Below are positions 35,276 through 44,550 of a stretch of 64,000 bases of DNA, piece by piece. Below the pieces are notes generated by a model, which worked only from the letters and a program-made list of their open reading frames with translations, ran no database searches and was not told the origin of the DNA. A program made the position numbers and the translations under genes. The stretch's first letter is position 1, and each line of letters starts with the position of its first letter. The DNA comes from an uncultured Eubacteriales bacterium (GTDB lineage Bacteria > Bacillota > Clostridia > Christensenellales > Aristaeellaceae), in assembly GCA_900318145.1 (NCBI GenBank), contig ONJM01000010.1, positions 1 through 64,000 of the forward strand, read 5' to 3'.

Positions 35276-36991
35276 TTATCCTTTGACGTCTTCCGCCTCA
35301 TCTTCCGGTTCCGCGTAAATCAGGAAAGATTCCATGACATATCCTTCCGCGGCGTCTGTTTTCACATGCACCCAGCCGGGAATGTCGCAGCTTTCCAGCA
35401 CGATCAGCTGCTGGTGGCGGTAAAGGCGCATAATGATTTCCGCTCCTGCGGAGGGCTGCGCCCGGAGGTTCAGCGAACTGTCATCGTCGATATTTTCCAC
35501 GGAAGCCATACGCGCGCCTTCCGGAAGCTCCCCCGTGACGGGCATCAGGGTTGGACGCGGCGTCGCGGTGGGTGCCGGGCCGGGAACCCGTGCCAGTACG
35601 GGCGGCGGGGTCGGCAGCGCCGCGGGTTCCCCCGCGTACCGCTTCAGCACGGCGCCGGGATAATAGAAAGAAAGGATATCGCGGAAGGTTTTCTGACCCT
35701 CTTTGGCCATCTGCTGGGCGCCGCGCTGGCTCATTCCGACGCCGTGGCCGTACCGGCCGGCGGTCAGGGTAAAGGAGCTTTCATCCTCCTGTACGGTGAT
35801 GATTTCGTTGTTGGCGCCGGAAACGCTGAGGCCCAGGGCGATCACCGTCTCCGGGAAAAGCTCCAGTGTCACCGTAATGGGCAGTCCTGAAATCAGCTGT
35901 GAGATGTCCAGATCCTGTTCTGCCGGTTCCCCGGTTTTTTCCGCGGGTGCGGCGGGTTCGGAAGCCTGCGCGCCGGCGGGATCCAGCGCAAAGGTGATTT
36001 TCATCTTCGTCATAAGGCGGCTGGGAGCCGCGTAGCGGGGAGCGGTCAGCTCCAGGGAGACCAGCCGGGTAACCCGGAAAGCGTTTTCTTCCGGGATCCC
36101 TTGCGCAAACAGGGGATTTGCCAGGGCTGCTTTACGCAGCAGCTTTACGAAGGCGGCGGAGAGACCGGTCCCGTCCCGGTTCAGGACGCAGGTACGCACG
36201 GTGGAAGCCGGGTTTTCCGCGTCCCAGGGGTCCTCCGTGACGGCAAAGCAGCGGGGAGCTTCGCCGCCCCACACATTTGCGGGGAGCTCTGTCTGTCCGC
36301 CGTTGGAAGCGCTGTACCAGGCGGTAATCAGCTTCCCGTCGCAGGTAAGCACCAGGCCGGCGGTATCGGTGACCGCGGCCTCGGACTTCGGGGAGCTGGA
36401 GCTCAGGCCTTTGAAGACCTGGTCGTTGGTTGTATCCACCACGTCCCAGTCGGCTTTCGGATTCAGATGGTTCAGCGCATAGGTCCGGGCGCAGACCGCC
36501 TGTGATTTCAGAGCTTCCTCCGGAAAACCGTCCCCCATTTCATAGGGAACCACGCCCTGCAGATATGTTTCCAGGGGCAGCGTCAGAACCGGGATAATTC
36601 CGGTGTCCCCGGCGGAGAGGGAAAGGTCTCCCGGATAAAACCCCGTCTGCAGGTTGAAGCGGATTCCCGGAACCGTGTTTCCGGAGTCCTGCCGCAGGAA
36701 GGACAGGGATTTGCCCATATCTGTGGAAAGGCCGGCAGTATGGAGAATCAGGTGCCCGTCCTCCAGCAGGATGGCGGCTTTTGTTCCGTCGGCCAGCAGC
36801 AGCTCGCTGCCGGAAGCGGAGCGGACCAGATACCGCCCGGTGAAGGTCAGGTCCGCCCGGTCGGCAATATTCAGGCGGCGCAGCAGCACCCGGATTTCGG
36901 ATGAGGTTTCGCCTTTTGCCGCGGCGCCGGCCGGAATCAGCGAAAGACAGGCCAGCAGGCAGGCGAGCAGAAGGCAGAGCAGTCTTTTCAT
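35276..36991 (-). CDS. SpoIID/LytB-domain protein with C-terminal SH3b domain
   Basis: 571 residues. A signal peptide (1-24) precedes a region unlike known domains, then a SpoIID/LytB domain (about 130-440). SpoIID is a lytic transglycosylase acting on glycan strands; the candidate catalytic Glu is E151 in GVVPYEMGDGFPEEALKSQA, and the closing motif YGHGVGMSQRGAQ is present. A Pro/Thr-rich linker (about 455-490) leads to a bacterial SH3 domain (about 500-560) likely to bind the wall. The domain set differs from sporulation SpoIID, so a general cell-wall role is equally possible. 15 bases from rarA, likely cotranscribed. Confidence 0.88.
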   Translation of the reverse strand: MKRLLCLLLACLLACLSLIPAGAAAKGETSSEIRVLLRRLNIADRADLTFTGRYLVRSASGSELLLADGTKAAILLEDGHLILHTAGLSTDMGKSLSFLRQDSGNTVPGIRFNLQTGFYPGDLSLSAGDTGIIPVLTLPLETYLQGVVPYEMGDGFPEEALKSQAVCARTYALNHLNPKADWDVVDTTNDQVFKGLSSSSPKSEAAVTDTAGLVLTCDGKLITAWYSASNGGQTELPANVWGGEAPRCFAVTEDPWDAENPASTVRTCVLNRDGTGLSAAFVKLLRKAALANPLFAQGIPEENAFRVTRLVSLELTAPRYAAPSRLMTKMKITFALDPAGAQASEPAAPAEKTGEPAEQDLDISQLISGLPITVTLELFPETVIALGLSVSGANNEIITVQEDESSFTLTAGRYGHGVGMSQRGAQQMAKEGQKTFRDILSFYYPGAVLKRYAGEPAALPTPPPVLARVPGPAPTATPRPTLMPVTGELPEGARMASVENIDDDSSLNLRAQPSAGAEIIMRLYRHQQLIVLESCDIPGWVHVKTDAAEGYVMESFLIYAEPEDEAEDVKG

Positions 36992-37006
36992 GATATCAGG
37001 CCGTCC

Positions 37007-38341
37007 TTATTTCTTTCGTTGTTCTTCTTTCCAGGCGAGGATCTGTTCCAGCCGCTCCTTGTAGCGGGCTTCCTGCCCCTGGGTGGTGGGGTGGTAGAAG
37101 CGCCGTCCCTTCAGATTGTCCGGCATACATTCCATGGCGGTGATTTTTTCCTCGTAGTCATGGGCGTATTTGTAGCCTTTGCCGTAATCCAGCTGTTTCA
37201 TGAGCTTCGTCGGCGCGTTGCGGATGACCAGCGGAACCGGCGCGTCCGGCTCCTTCTCAATGGCTTCCCGGGCTTCGACCGTCGCCATTTCCATGGCGTT
37301 GGACTTGGAAGCCAGGGACATATATACAACGGCTTCCGCCAGGTGTACGTTGCATTCCGGCACACCGATGAAATGGCAGGCCTGGTAGGCGGCCACCGCC
37401 ACTTCCATGGCCCGGGGATCCGCCAGCCCGACATCTTCCGCTGCGAAGCGGAGCACCCGGCGGGCAATATACAGGGGATCCTCACCGCCCTCCAGCATCC
37501 GCATCATCCAGTATACCGCGGCGTCGGGATCGGAATTGCGCATGGATTTATGCAGGGCGGAAATGATGTTGTAATGCTCTTCCCCGTCCTTGTCGTACAT
37601 AAGGTTTTTCCGGCTGAGGCACTGGGCGACGATCTCGTCGCTGACGGTGATTCCGTCCTCTCCGGCATCACCGTTGAGCACCACCATCTCCAGCGTGCTC
37701 AGGGCGCTGCGCGCGTCGCCGTTGCAGAAGTCGGCGATGGATTCCAGCGCCGCGCTGCTGATGGCCACGTGATCCCGGCCGAAACCGCGGGTGTCAGTCA
37801 GCGCCCTGCGGAGCAGTGTCAGGATATCCTGCTTTGTCAGTGCCTGCAGGACAAAAACCTTGCAGCGGGAAAGAAGCGCGCTGTTTACCTCGAAGGACGG
37901 GTTTTCCGTGGTGGCGCCGATGAGCACGATGCTTCCTTTTTCAACAAAGGGAAGGAACGCGTCCTGCTGGGCCTTGTTGAACCGGTGTATTTCGTCCACA
38001 AACACGATGGTGCGGACGCCGTAGGTCCGGTTCTCCTCGGCTTTCAGCATCACCTGCCGGATTTCCCGGATTCCGCTGGTAACGGCGGAGAAATCGATAA
38101 AGGTTGCCTGTGTCTGCAGGGCGATGACCCGGGCCAGCGTTGTTTTCCCGACGCCGGGAGGGCCCCAGAAGATCATGGAGGAAATGGCGTCGGAGGAGAT
38201 CAGCCGGCGGAGCACTTTTCCGGGGCCAAGCAGATGCTGCTGGCCGACGATCTCGTCCAGCGAGGCGGGCCGCATCCGGGCGGCGAGGGGCTGGCCGGCC
38301 AGGGAAGAGGATGCTTCCGGCGGCAGCAGGGTTTCACTCAT
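37007..38341 (-). CDS. rarA: Replication-associated recombination protein A (AAA+ ATPase)
   Basis: 444 residues, MgsA/RarA family acting at stalled replication forks. The N-terminus PLAARMRPASLDEIVGQQHLLG is diagnostic. Walker A is GPPGVGKTT (60-68), Walker B VFVDEIHRF (114-122), sensor 1 GATTENPSFEVN. The C-terminal tetramerisation part has DYGKGYKYAHD. A possible -10 TATAAT lies at 38460-38465 on the minus strand, with a dispersed repeat in the leader between it and the start. Confidence 0.95.
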   Translation of the reverse strand: MSETLLPPEASSSLAGQPLAARMRPASLDEIVGQQHLLGPGKVLRRLISSDAISSMIFWGPPGVGKTTLARVIALQTQATFIDFSAVTSGIREIRQVMLKAEENRTYGVRTIVFVDEIHRFNKAQQDAFLPFVEKGSIVLIGATTENPSFEVNSALLSRCKVFVLQALTKQDILTLLRRALTDTRGFGRDHVAISSAALESIADFCNGDARSALSTLEMVVLNGDAGEDGITVSDEIVAQCLSRKNLMYDKDGEEHYNIISALHKSMRNSDPDAAVYWMMRMLEGGEDPLYIARRVLRFAAEDVGLADPRAMEVAVAAYQACHFIGVPECNVHLAEAVVYMSLASKSNAMEMATVEAREAIEKEPDAPVPLVIRNAPTKLMKQLDYGKGYKYAHDYEEKITAMECMPDNLKGRRFYHPTTQGQEARYKERLEQILAWKEEQRKK

Positions 38342-38420
38342 CTGGACTTTCTTCCTTTCCGGCTTGTTTATCAGTCAGTAACCCGTGGTTGATTCCTCCG
38401 CGCCGTTTCGGGTGAACGCT

Positions 38421-38448
38421 GTGTCATCCTGAGCGAAGCGAAGGATCT
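38421..38448 (+). repeat. Dispersed GTGTCATCCTGAGCGAAGCGAAGGATCT repeat
   Basis: The cleanest copy of this 28-base family in the window, between the divergent rarA and TIR genes. A decayed relative (GCGCGAAGCAAAGGATCC) lies near 49041-49058 upstream of the MATE gene. Confidence 0.75.
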
Positions 38449-38535
38449 TCATCGGGGCTATTATATCGGATTTCCGGAGGAAAGGAAAGCGAACAAACGA
38501 TCCGCGGGACAGTGGAATTACGGGAACGGTTATGC

Positions 38536-38541
38536 TATATT
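38536..38541 (+). promoter_or_regulatory. Possible -10 box for the TIR operon
   Basis: TATATT about 50 bases before the TIR gene; no convincing -35 box (GTGGAA at 18 bases). The rest of the 250-base gap holds the rarA leader and the dispersed repeat. Confidence 0.3.
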
Positions 38542-38591
38542 AGAAAAAAAGCAGGAAAACCGGAAATGAATACAATACGGGGGAACGCTGT

Positions 38592-41582
38592 ATGAACCAG
38601 GGGAATTATCTCGCGTTTATCAGCTACAGGCACCGGGAGAAAGACCAGCGGGTGTCCTTCCTGCTGCGGAAGGAGCTGGAAAACTGGCATATGCCGCCGG
38701 AAGCCGCAGCAATGAAAAACCGGCGGGTGTTCCGGGATACAGATGAACTGCCGACCAGCAGCGATCTGGGCGCGGATATCGAAAATGCGCTGCGGAGCAG
38801 CGATTATCTGATCGCGCTGTGCTCGGAGGAATACCTTGAATCCAGATGGTGCATGCGAGAAGTGGAGGAATTCCTGAATATGGGCAGGAAGGAGCGGATC
38901 CTTCCCGTATTGCTGTCCGGCAAGACGGAGACCGCTGTTCCGGAGGAACTCCGTGATGTGCCGGCGGCGCTGGATCTGCGGGGAGCGGAGGGCCTGGAGA
39001 TCAGGCGCAGGATCCGTGCCGCGATACCGGATTTTTTGTCCTGGATGTCGGGCGTTCCCCGGGAACAGATCCTGGCCCGGGAACGCAGGCATCGGTGGAC
39101 GGTCGCGCTTTCCGTCGCGGCCGCGGTGACGCTTACACTGACGGGGACGGCCTTGTACGCGATCCGCACCGCGGACCGCATCTCACGGAAAAACGAAGAA
39201 ATCCAGGCCGCCACGCTTGCGGCGGAGCGGGCCCGGGCGGAAGCGGAACAGGAAAAGAAGGAAGCGCAGCTGAAAAACGCGTCCTATCTGACGGAAAGAG
39301 CCTGGGAAAAGATCGCGGAAGGAGACCAGGATGCCGCAATTGACATGGCGCTGCGGGCGCTGCCGGAGGATCTTCACGGGGACGACCGGGAACTGGTGGA
39401 GGCGGCCGGCGCCCTGCGTACGGCGCTGAGCATGCCGGCAGTCCGGAAGGAAAGCTATCAGCTATGGAAATCCCTGGAGACAGATTTTACGGTCACTGGG
39501 TGGGAACCGCTCAGGGACGGATACCTGATTCTTTCCGACGGCAGTTACGGGTCGTCCGAATGGGTCCTTGACTGCTCGGCTGGAACGATCACGGAGGAGG
39601 AAAGCGAAAACCGCCGGGAAGCGGCGGAATTTGGATACAGCCGGTTCAGCCGGATCCATTCGGGACTTGGATCCGTTATGGTGCGGCTCTTTTACGGACG
39701 GGAAAAGCAGATGCATGTTTCCTGTACCTATGAGAAAGAACCTTATGAGATCGACATGACGCTGGGAGGAGCGCCGTTTTTTGCCGACCGTATCGTGAAC
39801 GATCCGGAGGATGGATATTTTCTGGCCTGGATGGAAGCGGAAGAGGATCCGGCGGGAAGTCCGGTCGGCCTGTTTTACGCGCAGCGGGCGGAAGCGATCG
39901 CGGCGCTGAAAATCAGCGGTTTCCCGGTTTCTGTTTCCTTTGATCTCAACCACCGGCGGGTTGCCGTTGTGGACGGGGAAGGAACGCTGTCGCTGTTTGA
40001 AACGGCGACCGGGGAGAAAAAAGCGGTCGTGAAGGGCACCTGGAAACAGGTCTGTTATCCGAATACCGGCCGGTATTTCTGCGCGGTTTCGGCGGACGGA
40101 AAAGCCTATTATTTTGACGCGGTGTCGCTGAAGCCGATTCATGAATTCCGATGTGAATCCCCGGTGAAAAGCCTGTTGTATACGGACGGCGAAATCCTCG
40201 CCTGCTGTGAAAAGGGTGTCCGGATTTTCAACATGAGCGACGGGGAACAGATCTGGAGCCTGACTGCGGAAGAGGAACCGGCGGACGCTGTGTGGACGCG
40301 GTACGTCAGCAACCAGCACACGGGGTACAGGGATGGGATTGTCCTGCTGTATGAACGGCGTGCGGATATCTATCTGCTGTCCGGTGATACGGACGGTTCC
40401 CGGACCCATACTGTTTCCCTGCATCAGAGCGGAGAATCCAGCATGAACCGGAGTGTGTTTTATTCGCCGGACGGGGAATACATATACCTGGTAAAAAGCA
40501 ACGGCGGTCTGTCCAAATGGAAGGCGGCAGACGGGACATGGTGCTGGGGCATTTCCGGAGAAGGAAATATGAACGCCCAGGGTCACAGCGGGGAAATTGC
40601 GCGCCTGTCGAAGGATCCTTCCGTGTTGTGGAAATTAATCCTGAACAACGGGCACGGAATACAGAAAATCAACGCGGAAACCGGAGAGATCATCTATACC
40701 GCATTATGGGGCGAGCGGGGCAAAAGCCTGACCGCGCCGAAGGAAGACTGCACCGGAACAAGGGGCCTGGTGGAGTCTGCGTTCGCTTCCGGGCCGTTGA
40801 TTGTTTTTGACACGCGTACCGGAGACAAGATCTGGGAAAAGGATATCAATACGTGCGGAGCCGTGTTCTCTCCGGACGGAAAAGAAGTGTGGTGCATCTG
40901 GACCACATACCGGGAAGACGGGCCGATTATGCGCGATACGCAGAAATCATATTTCTGCCGGCTGGATACGGAGACAGGGGACGTCCTGGAGGAAAGAGAG
41001 ATCTGTGAAAAGTCCGGGAATGTCCGCAGGGATGTTTACCTGAACGAGGCGGAATATGCGGCGGTGGTCGTAATGGATGGACACAGCCCGGTCCGCGTGG
41101 ATTACCGGACGGGAGAAACTGTCCGCTGGGAGGATGTTGTGGTGAATAGCGGGGATGAACTGATCTTTCCCTGTGACGGCGGTACAGCGGTCCGGTGGGA
41201 GGACCGGGAAAACGACCGGACGCTGGTGCAACGGCTGAATCCGGACGGAACCGTCGGCTCGGTGCTGGACGCGGAAACACCGGAAGGCCGCAGACTGGCC
41301 GCGGACCGCCGGCAGTATGGCGTGTTTGCCGGCGAGGAAATCGTGCAGATGCCCGCGGAAGGAGAAACGGCAGTCACGGAGAAAACGGTGAGGCGCCTCT
41401 CGGACGGCGCCGTGATGATGGATCTTAAATCGGACAGGTACTATTACGGGATCACGGTTGCGCCGGACGGCAGCAGCCTCTGCATCTATGCGTATTACTA
41501 TATTCCGGTCGTCATTCCGGCGTCGGATCCGGAGACGCTGGCGGAGCTGGCGAGGCAGCATCTGGGAGGGAACGGGCAATGA
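38592..41582 (+). CDS. TIR domain - transmembrane - beta-propeller protein
   Basis: 996 residues. An N-terminal TIR domain (about 5-150) starts YLAFISYRHREKDQ, has the BB-loop box VFRDTDELPTSSDL and the SRWCMRE motif, where Glu90 matches the catalytic Glu of NAD-cleaving TIRs. One membrane helix (about 170-190) follows, then a charged coiled coil (about 195-230) and a ~750-residue region of PQQ/WD-like strands (FSPDGKEVW, DTRTGDKIWEKD, YSPDGEYIYLV) forming one or more propellers, presumably outside the membrane. Cytoplasmic signalling or NADase output with an external sensor is a reasonable model, not shown. Ribosome site GGGGGAA; overlaps the next gene by four bases. Confidence 0.88.
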   Translation: MNQGNYLAFISYRHREKDQRVSFLLRKELENWHMPPEAAAMKNRRVFRDTDELPTSSDLGADIENALRSSDYLIALCSEEYLESRWCMREVEEFLNMGRKERILPVLLSGKTETAVPEELRDVPAALDLRGAEGLEIRRRIRAAIPDFLSWMSGVPREQILARERRHRWTVALSVAAAVTLTLTGTALYAIRTADRISRKNEEIQAATLAAERARAEAEQEKKEAQLKNASYLTERAWEKIAEGDQDAAIDMALRALPEDLHGDDRELVEAAGALRTALSMPAVRKESYQLWKSLETDFTVTGWEPLRDGYLILSDGSYGSSEWVLDCSAGTITEEESENRREAAEFGYSRFSRIHSGLGSVMVRLFYGREKQMHVSCTYEKEPYEIDMTLGGAPFFADRIVNDPEDGYFLAWMEAEEDPAGSPVGLFYAQRAEAIAALKISGFPVSVSFDLNHRRVAVVDGEGTLSLFETATGEKKAVVKGTWKQVCYPNTGRYFCAVSADGKAYYFDAVSLKPIHEFRCESPVKSLLYTDGEILACCEKGVRIFNMSDGEQIWSLTAEEEPADAVWTRYVSNQHTGYRDGIVLLYERRADIYLLSGDTDGSRTHTVSLHQSGESSMNRSVFYSPDGEYIYLVKSNGGLSKWKAADGTWCWGISGEGNMNAQGHSGEIARLSKDPSVLWKLILNNGHGIQKINAETGEIIYTALWGERGKSLTAPKEDCTGTRGLVESAFASGPLIVFDTRTGDKIWEKDINTCGAVFSPDGKEVWCIWTTYREDGPIMRDTQKSYFCRLDTETGDVLEEREICEKSGNVRRDVYLNEAEYAAVVVMDGHSPVRVDYRTGETVRWEDVVVNSGDELIFPCDGGTAVRWEDRENDRTLVQRLNPDGTVGSVLDAETPEGRRLAADRRQYGVFAGEEIVQMPAEGETAVTEKTVRRLSDGAVMMDLKSDRYYYGITVAPDGSSLCIYAYYYIPVVIPASDPETLAELARQHLGGNGQ

Positions 41583-43537
41583 AGACAGCAAAAGGGATTG
41601 AAATCGTATCTCTCCGTACGCCGCTGCATGACCGGATCGCGGAACAGCTGAGCCGGGATATCCGGAATTACAGGATTCCCGCCGGCGTGCGGAAAAGAAC
41701 AGGAATCTGCGCGCTTTCGGACGCCGGGGCAGACTGGCTGATTGTTCTCTGTTCTCCCGGATCACCGGAGGATCCGGATACGCTGGAGGCAATCGCGCGC
41801 TTTACAGAAGCAGGGTTGTATCACCGGATTCTGACGGTGCTTGTGGAAGGGAATCCATCCGAAAGCTTTCCGGAAAGCCTGCTTTTTGAAAAAAAGCCGG
41901 ACGGTACGGTGGTCAGCCATGAGCCGCTGGCGGCAAACATCGTCGCGAATGATGACCGTCAGCGCCTTCGGAAGCTGGAAACGGAGAAGCTGCGGCTGTT
42001 TGCGCCGATTCTCGGCGTTTCGTTCGACAGCCTGATGAACCGCAGGCGCAGGCGGCTGCGCCGGATTGTGCTGACCGCGGCGGCGGTTGTGCTCGCGGCG
42101 GCAGGGGCTTTCCTGGGCTATGCCCTCAACCGGATGCAGATCATGGCGAACCAGAACGCGACGCTTTCCGCGGTCTACGCCGAAACGGAAGCGGCGCGGG
42201 ACAAAGCGAGGACGGACCGGGACGAAGCGCGGGAATTCATGGCGCGAAGGGTCGCCGTACAGGCGGAATCCGTGCTGAAGAGCGGGGACAGCGAGCTGGC
42301 ACTGCTGCTCTGCCTGGAATACCTGCCGGAAATGCGGCAGATTGCGGAACTGACGGATGTGCTGGAAGACGCGCTGAACACGCTTTGCGCTGATGGATAC
42401 GTTCCCGTAACCACCCGGAAGGCCTACCTGCAGTCTGGGAGGCCGATCACGAAAGGACTCAGGAGCATTCCTGCGGGTATGCCGGAAACTGTGACAATCC
42501 GGGTACCGTATCCGGACGGAAAAAGCGGATCGGATGAACTGGCGTACCTGGAACTGGCGGATACTTACACCCCGGACAATCTGGCGGTATATAAGACCGG
42601 TACCCATTACGGATGGAAAGGCGCCTGGATCTGCGAAGCGGACTCGGCGGAAAGCGGGCGCTTTCTGACAAAACCGGACGGCAGCCTTTACGCCGCGGAC
42701 GCAGTACGCTTTGCGGGGGAGGGCAGCCTGCTGCTCGCGGAGGCGGAGTGCCTGTACCGTCTGGATCCGGAAACCGGGAAAGAACTCCCGGTTCAGGAGG
42801 GGGAACCGGCGTATTCCTTAATACTTGATTTTCCGGTTGAATATATCTGGCACGGGGAAGCCGTTCCCGGAAAAGCGCATGATGTGGGCCGGTTCTGGAT
42901 TACAGACAGCTTCAAAGACAGGCTGTTCGCGTTAGGCAGGAACGGGTTTTCGGTTTTTTCCGCCGATCCGGTAAAGCTGCTTTACACGGTATGCGACGAA
43001 CATACAGCGGAAGCTGAACTCTCGCCGTTTTACAGTTCATACTGGATCGGATTCTGCCCGGTGGCCACGCCGGCGGGGGAGCGGTATGTCATTGTCGGTT
43101 CAAAGTATGTCTATGACGCGGAGACCGGCGCGCTGCTTTATGAAATCGAGGATTACGGGCAGAATCTCGGCGGCCGGATCATGCAGAGTACGGCCGAAGG
43201 CTATGTGCCGATTCAGGTCTATGACGTCCTGTATATCTGGGATCTTACCATGCGACAGCCTGTAGGGTTTATTCCCGGAGCCTATTACCGGTACACGGTC
43301 TGCGGCCCGTACGACGAGGTGACCAACCGCTGCAGCGCGTCGGTGATCGTGACGGACAGTGATGAACTGTACGATCTGTCGACAAGTACGGTGGATGGGA
43401 TGATCTGGGTGCTGAAGGATATGGCGGTGCCTGTTCCGAAAGATCTGGAAGGAAAAATCGCGCTGGCGCGGGAGCTGCTGGACGGACGAAAGCTGACAGA
43501 AGCGGAGCGGTTGAAATACAAGCTTTCCGGTAAATAA
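41579..43537 (+). CDS. Degenerate TIR-like - transmembrane - beta-propeller partner
   Basis: 652 residues. The N-terminus keeps the late part of the clostridial TIR fold (DWLIVLCSPGS, ILTVLVEGNPSESFPESLLF, then KLRLFAPILGVSFDSLMNRRRRRLRR) but lacks the first-strand FISYRH, the FRD-ELP loop and the WCxxE motif, so it is probably catalytically dead. One membrane helix (about 160-182), a short coiled coil (about 190-225), an LALLLCLEYLPEM helical segment and a propeller-like region (YDAETGALLYEIEDY) follow. ATGA overlap with the active TIR gene implies coexpression and a possible heteromeric complex. Confidence 0.82.
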   Translation: MKTAKGIEIVSLRTPLHDRIAEQLSRDIRNYRIPAGVRKRTGICALSDAGADWLIVLCSPGSPEDPDTLEAIARFTEAGLYHRILTVLVEGNPSESFPESLLFEKKPDGTVVSHEPLAANIVANDDRQRLRKLETEKLRLFAPILGVSFDSLMNRRRRRLRRIVLTAAAVVLAAAGAFLGYALNRMQIMANQNATLSAVYAETEAARDKARTDRDEAREFMARRVAVQAESVLKSGDSELALLLCLEYLPEMRQIAELTDVLEDALNTLCADGYVPVTTRKAYLQSGRPITKGLRSIPAGMPETVTIRVPYPDGKSGSDELAYLELADTYTPDNLAVYKTGTHYGWKGAWICEADSAESGRFLTKPDGSLYAADAVRFAGEGSLLLAEAECLYRLDPETGKELPVQEGEPAYSLILDFPVEYIWHGEAVPGKAHDVGRFWITDSFKDRLFALGRNGFSVFSADPVKLLYTVCDEHTAEAELSPFYSSYWIGFCPVATPAGERYVIVGSKYVYDAETGALLYEIEDYGQNLGGRIMQSTAEGYVPIQVYDVLYIWDLTMRQPVGFIPGAYYRYTVCGPYDEVTNRCSASVIVTDSDELYDLSTSTVDGMIWVLKDMAVPVPKDLEGKIALARELLDGRKLTEAERLKYKLSGK

Positions 43538-43546
43538 AGAACAGGC

Positions 43547-43583
43547 AGAAGAAAGCGCCTTCGCCCGGCGGGGGCGAAGGCGC
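43547..43583 (-). terminator. Hairpin terminator of the sigma/anti-sigma operon
   Basis: GCGCCTTCGCC / GGCGAAGGCGC (11 bp, 7-base loop) at 43555-43583. The minus strand continues TTTCTTCT, so it mainly serves the minus-strand genes and may also stop the TIR operon. Confidence 0.65.
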
Positions 43584-43602
43584 GGGTTCCCGGGAACGGA
43601 GA

Positions 43603-44550
43603 TCAGCCTTCTCCGCCCAGGCCGGATTCGTAGACAATCTTTTCAATGACACCGGATTCGACATTCACCAGAACGGCGTAGGAGCCATCCTTTTCCGTGC
43701 GGGTCTCCGGATTTTGCGTCAGGAAGTACTGCACCTCGAAGCAGGGAACTCCTTCATGCATGTGGTACCAGGCATTCGGTTCGTCCGCCAGGGGCTGGCA
43801 GTAAAGCTCCAGCAGGGCAGCCTGATCCTCCGTCAGTTCATACCGGGCGATCACAGCCTCCTTTGCAAGTGTCCGCATCGCTTCTTCAGAAAGCTTCCGG
43901 GCTTCCAGCGCGGCGGTCTTTTCTTTTTCCAGGTTTTCAAAATATGCGACTTTTTCTTCCTGCGTGGATACCGGCTGTTCCCATTCGGCGCCGTGCGCCC
44001 GGGCGATGGCAACGGCCTGCGGCAGGAACAGTCCCATATCGCCGGTCGCCGTGTTGTCCGTGATCATCTGCTTCAGCTGCTCCGCGCCCCATGCTTCCGC
44101 CTCATATCCGCCGGCGGTGTCCGCGCCGTCATGGCTCCAGGATATCTCCGCTTTTCCGTTCTTCACGTCCGCGGTATAGGTCCCCAGCACATACTCCAGA
44201 TTATCCTTTCCGGTGTAGGTGACCCGGACGGAGCCGTCGCTCTGCTCCGCTTCCTCCCGGTAGAAGAAGGTCAGCATATCCGGGGTTACGCTGTATTTTT
44301 CTGCAATGGCTTTGTCAGCCAGGGCGGACGCGTCCGCTTTCGGGGAGAAAATCAGTCCGGCGGCTAGCGCGATGACGGACAGGGAAACGAGAACCATGGC
44401 AAATACAAGTCCGAAAGACAGTTTCTTTTTCATAACAGGTGCCTCCTCCTGGGCGATCCGCTGCATCAGGGCAGGACGGCAGGACGGCAGGCTGTCCAGG
44501 GCGGAGAGCCGCCGGTCCATGGAGGCCTTCAGGATTTTCTCATTCTTCAT
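43603..44550 (-). CDS. Putative membrane anti-sigma factor with PepSY-like domain
   Basis: 315 residues. A ~38-residue cytoplasmic N-terminus (LDSLPSCRPALMQRIAQEE) precedes one membrane helix (about 43-66) and a large outer region. The final ~60 residues (VPCFEVQYFLTQN...GSYAVLVNVESGVIEKI) resemble PepSY-type repeats. It overlaps the ECF sigma gene by 11 bases, the usual arrangement for a cognate anti-sigma. No classical zinc anti-sigma motif is seen, so the role rests on context and topology. Confidence 0.75.
   Translation of the reverse strand: MKNEKILKASMDRRLSALDSLPSCRPALMQRIAQEEAPVMKKKLSFGLVFAMVLVSLSVIALAAGLIFSPKADASALADKAIAEKYSVTPDMLTFFYREEAEQSDGSVRVTYTGKDNLEYVLGTYTADVKNGKAEISWSHDGADTAGGYEAEAWGAEQLKQMITDNTATGDMGLFLPQAVAIARAHGAEWEQPVSTQEEKVAYFENLEKEKTAALEARKLSEEAMRTLAKEAVIARYELTEDQAALLELYCQPLADEPNAWYHMHEGVPCFEVQYFLTQNPETRTEKDGSYAVLVNVESGVIEKIVYESGLGGEG

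Noticed and set aside
39462-40586. Minus-strand open frame of 374 codons within the TIR gene
   Set aside because: It is an antisense shadow without a ribosome site and inconsistent with the clear domain order on the plus strand.
38592-43537. Calling the TIR pair a phage-defence island
   Set aside because: Neighbours are housekeeping genes (rarA, sigma factor) and no other defence genes lie nearby, so defence remains only one possibility.
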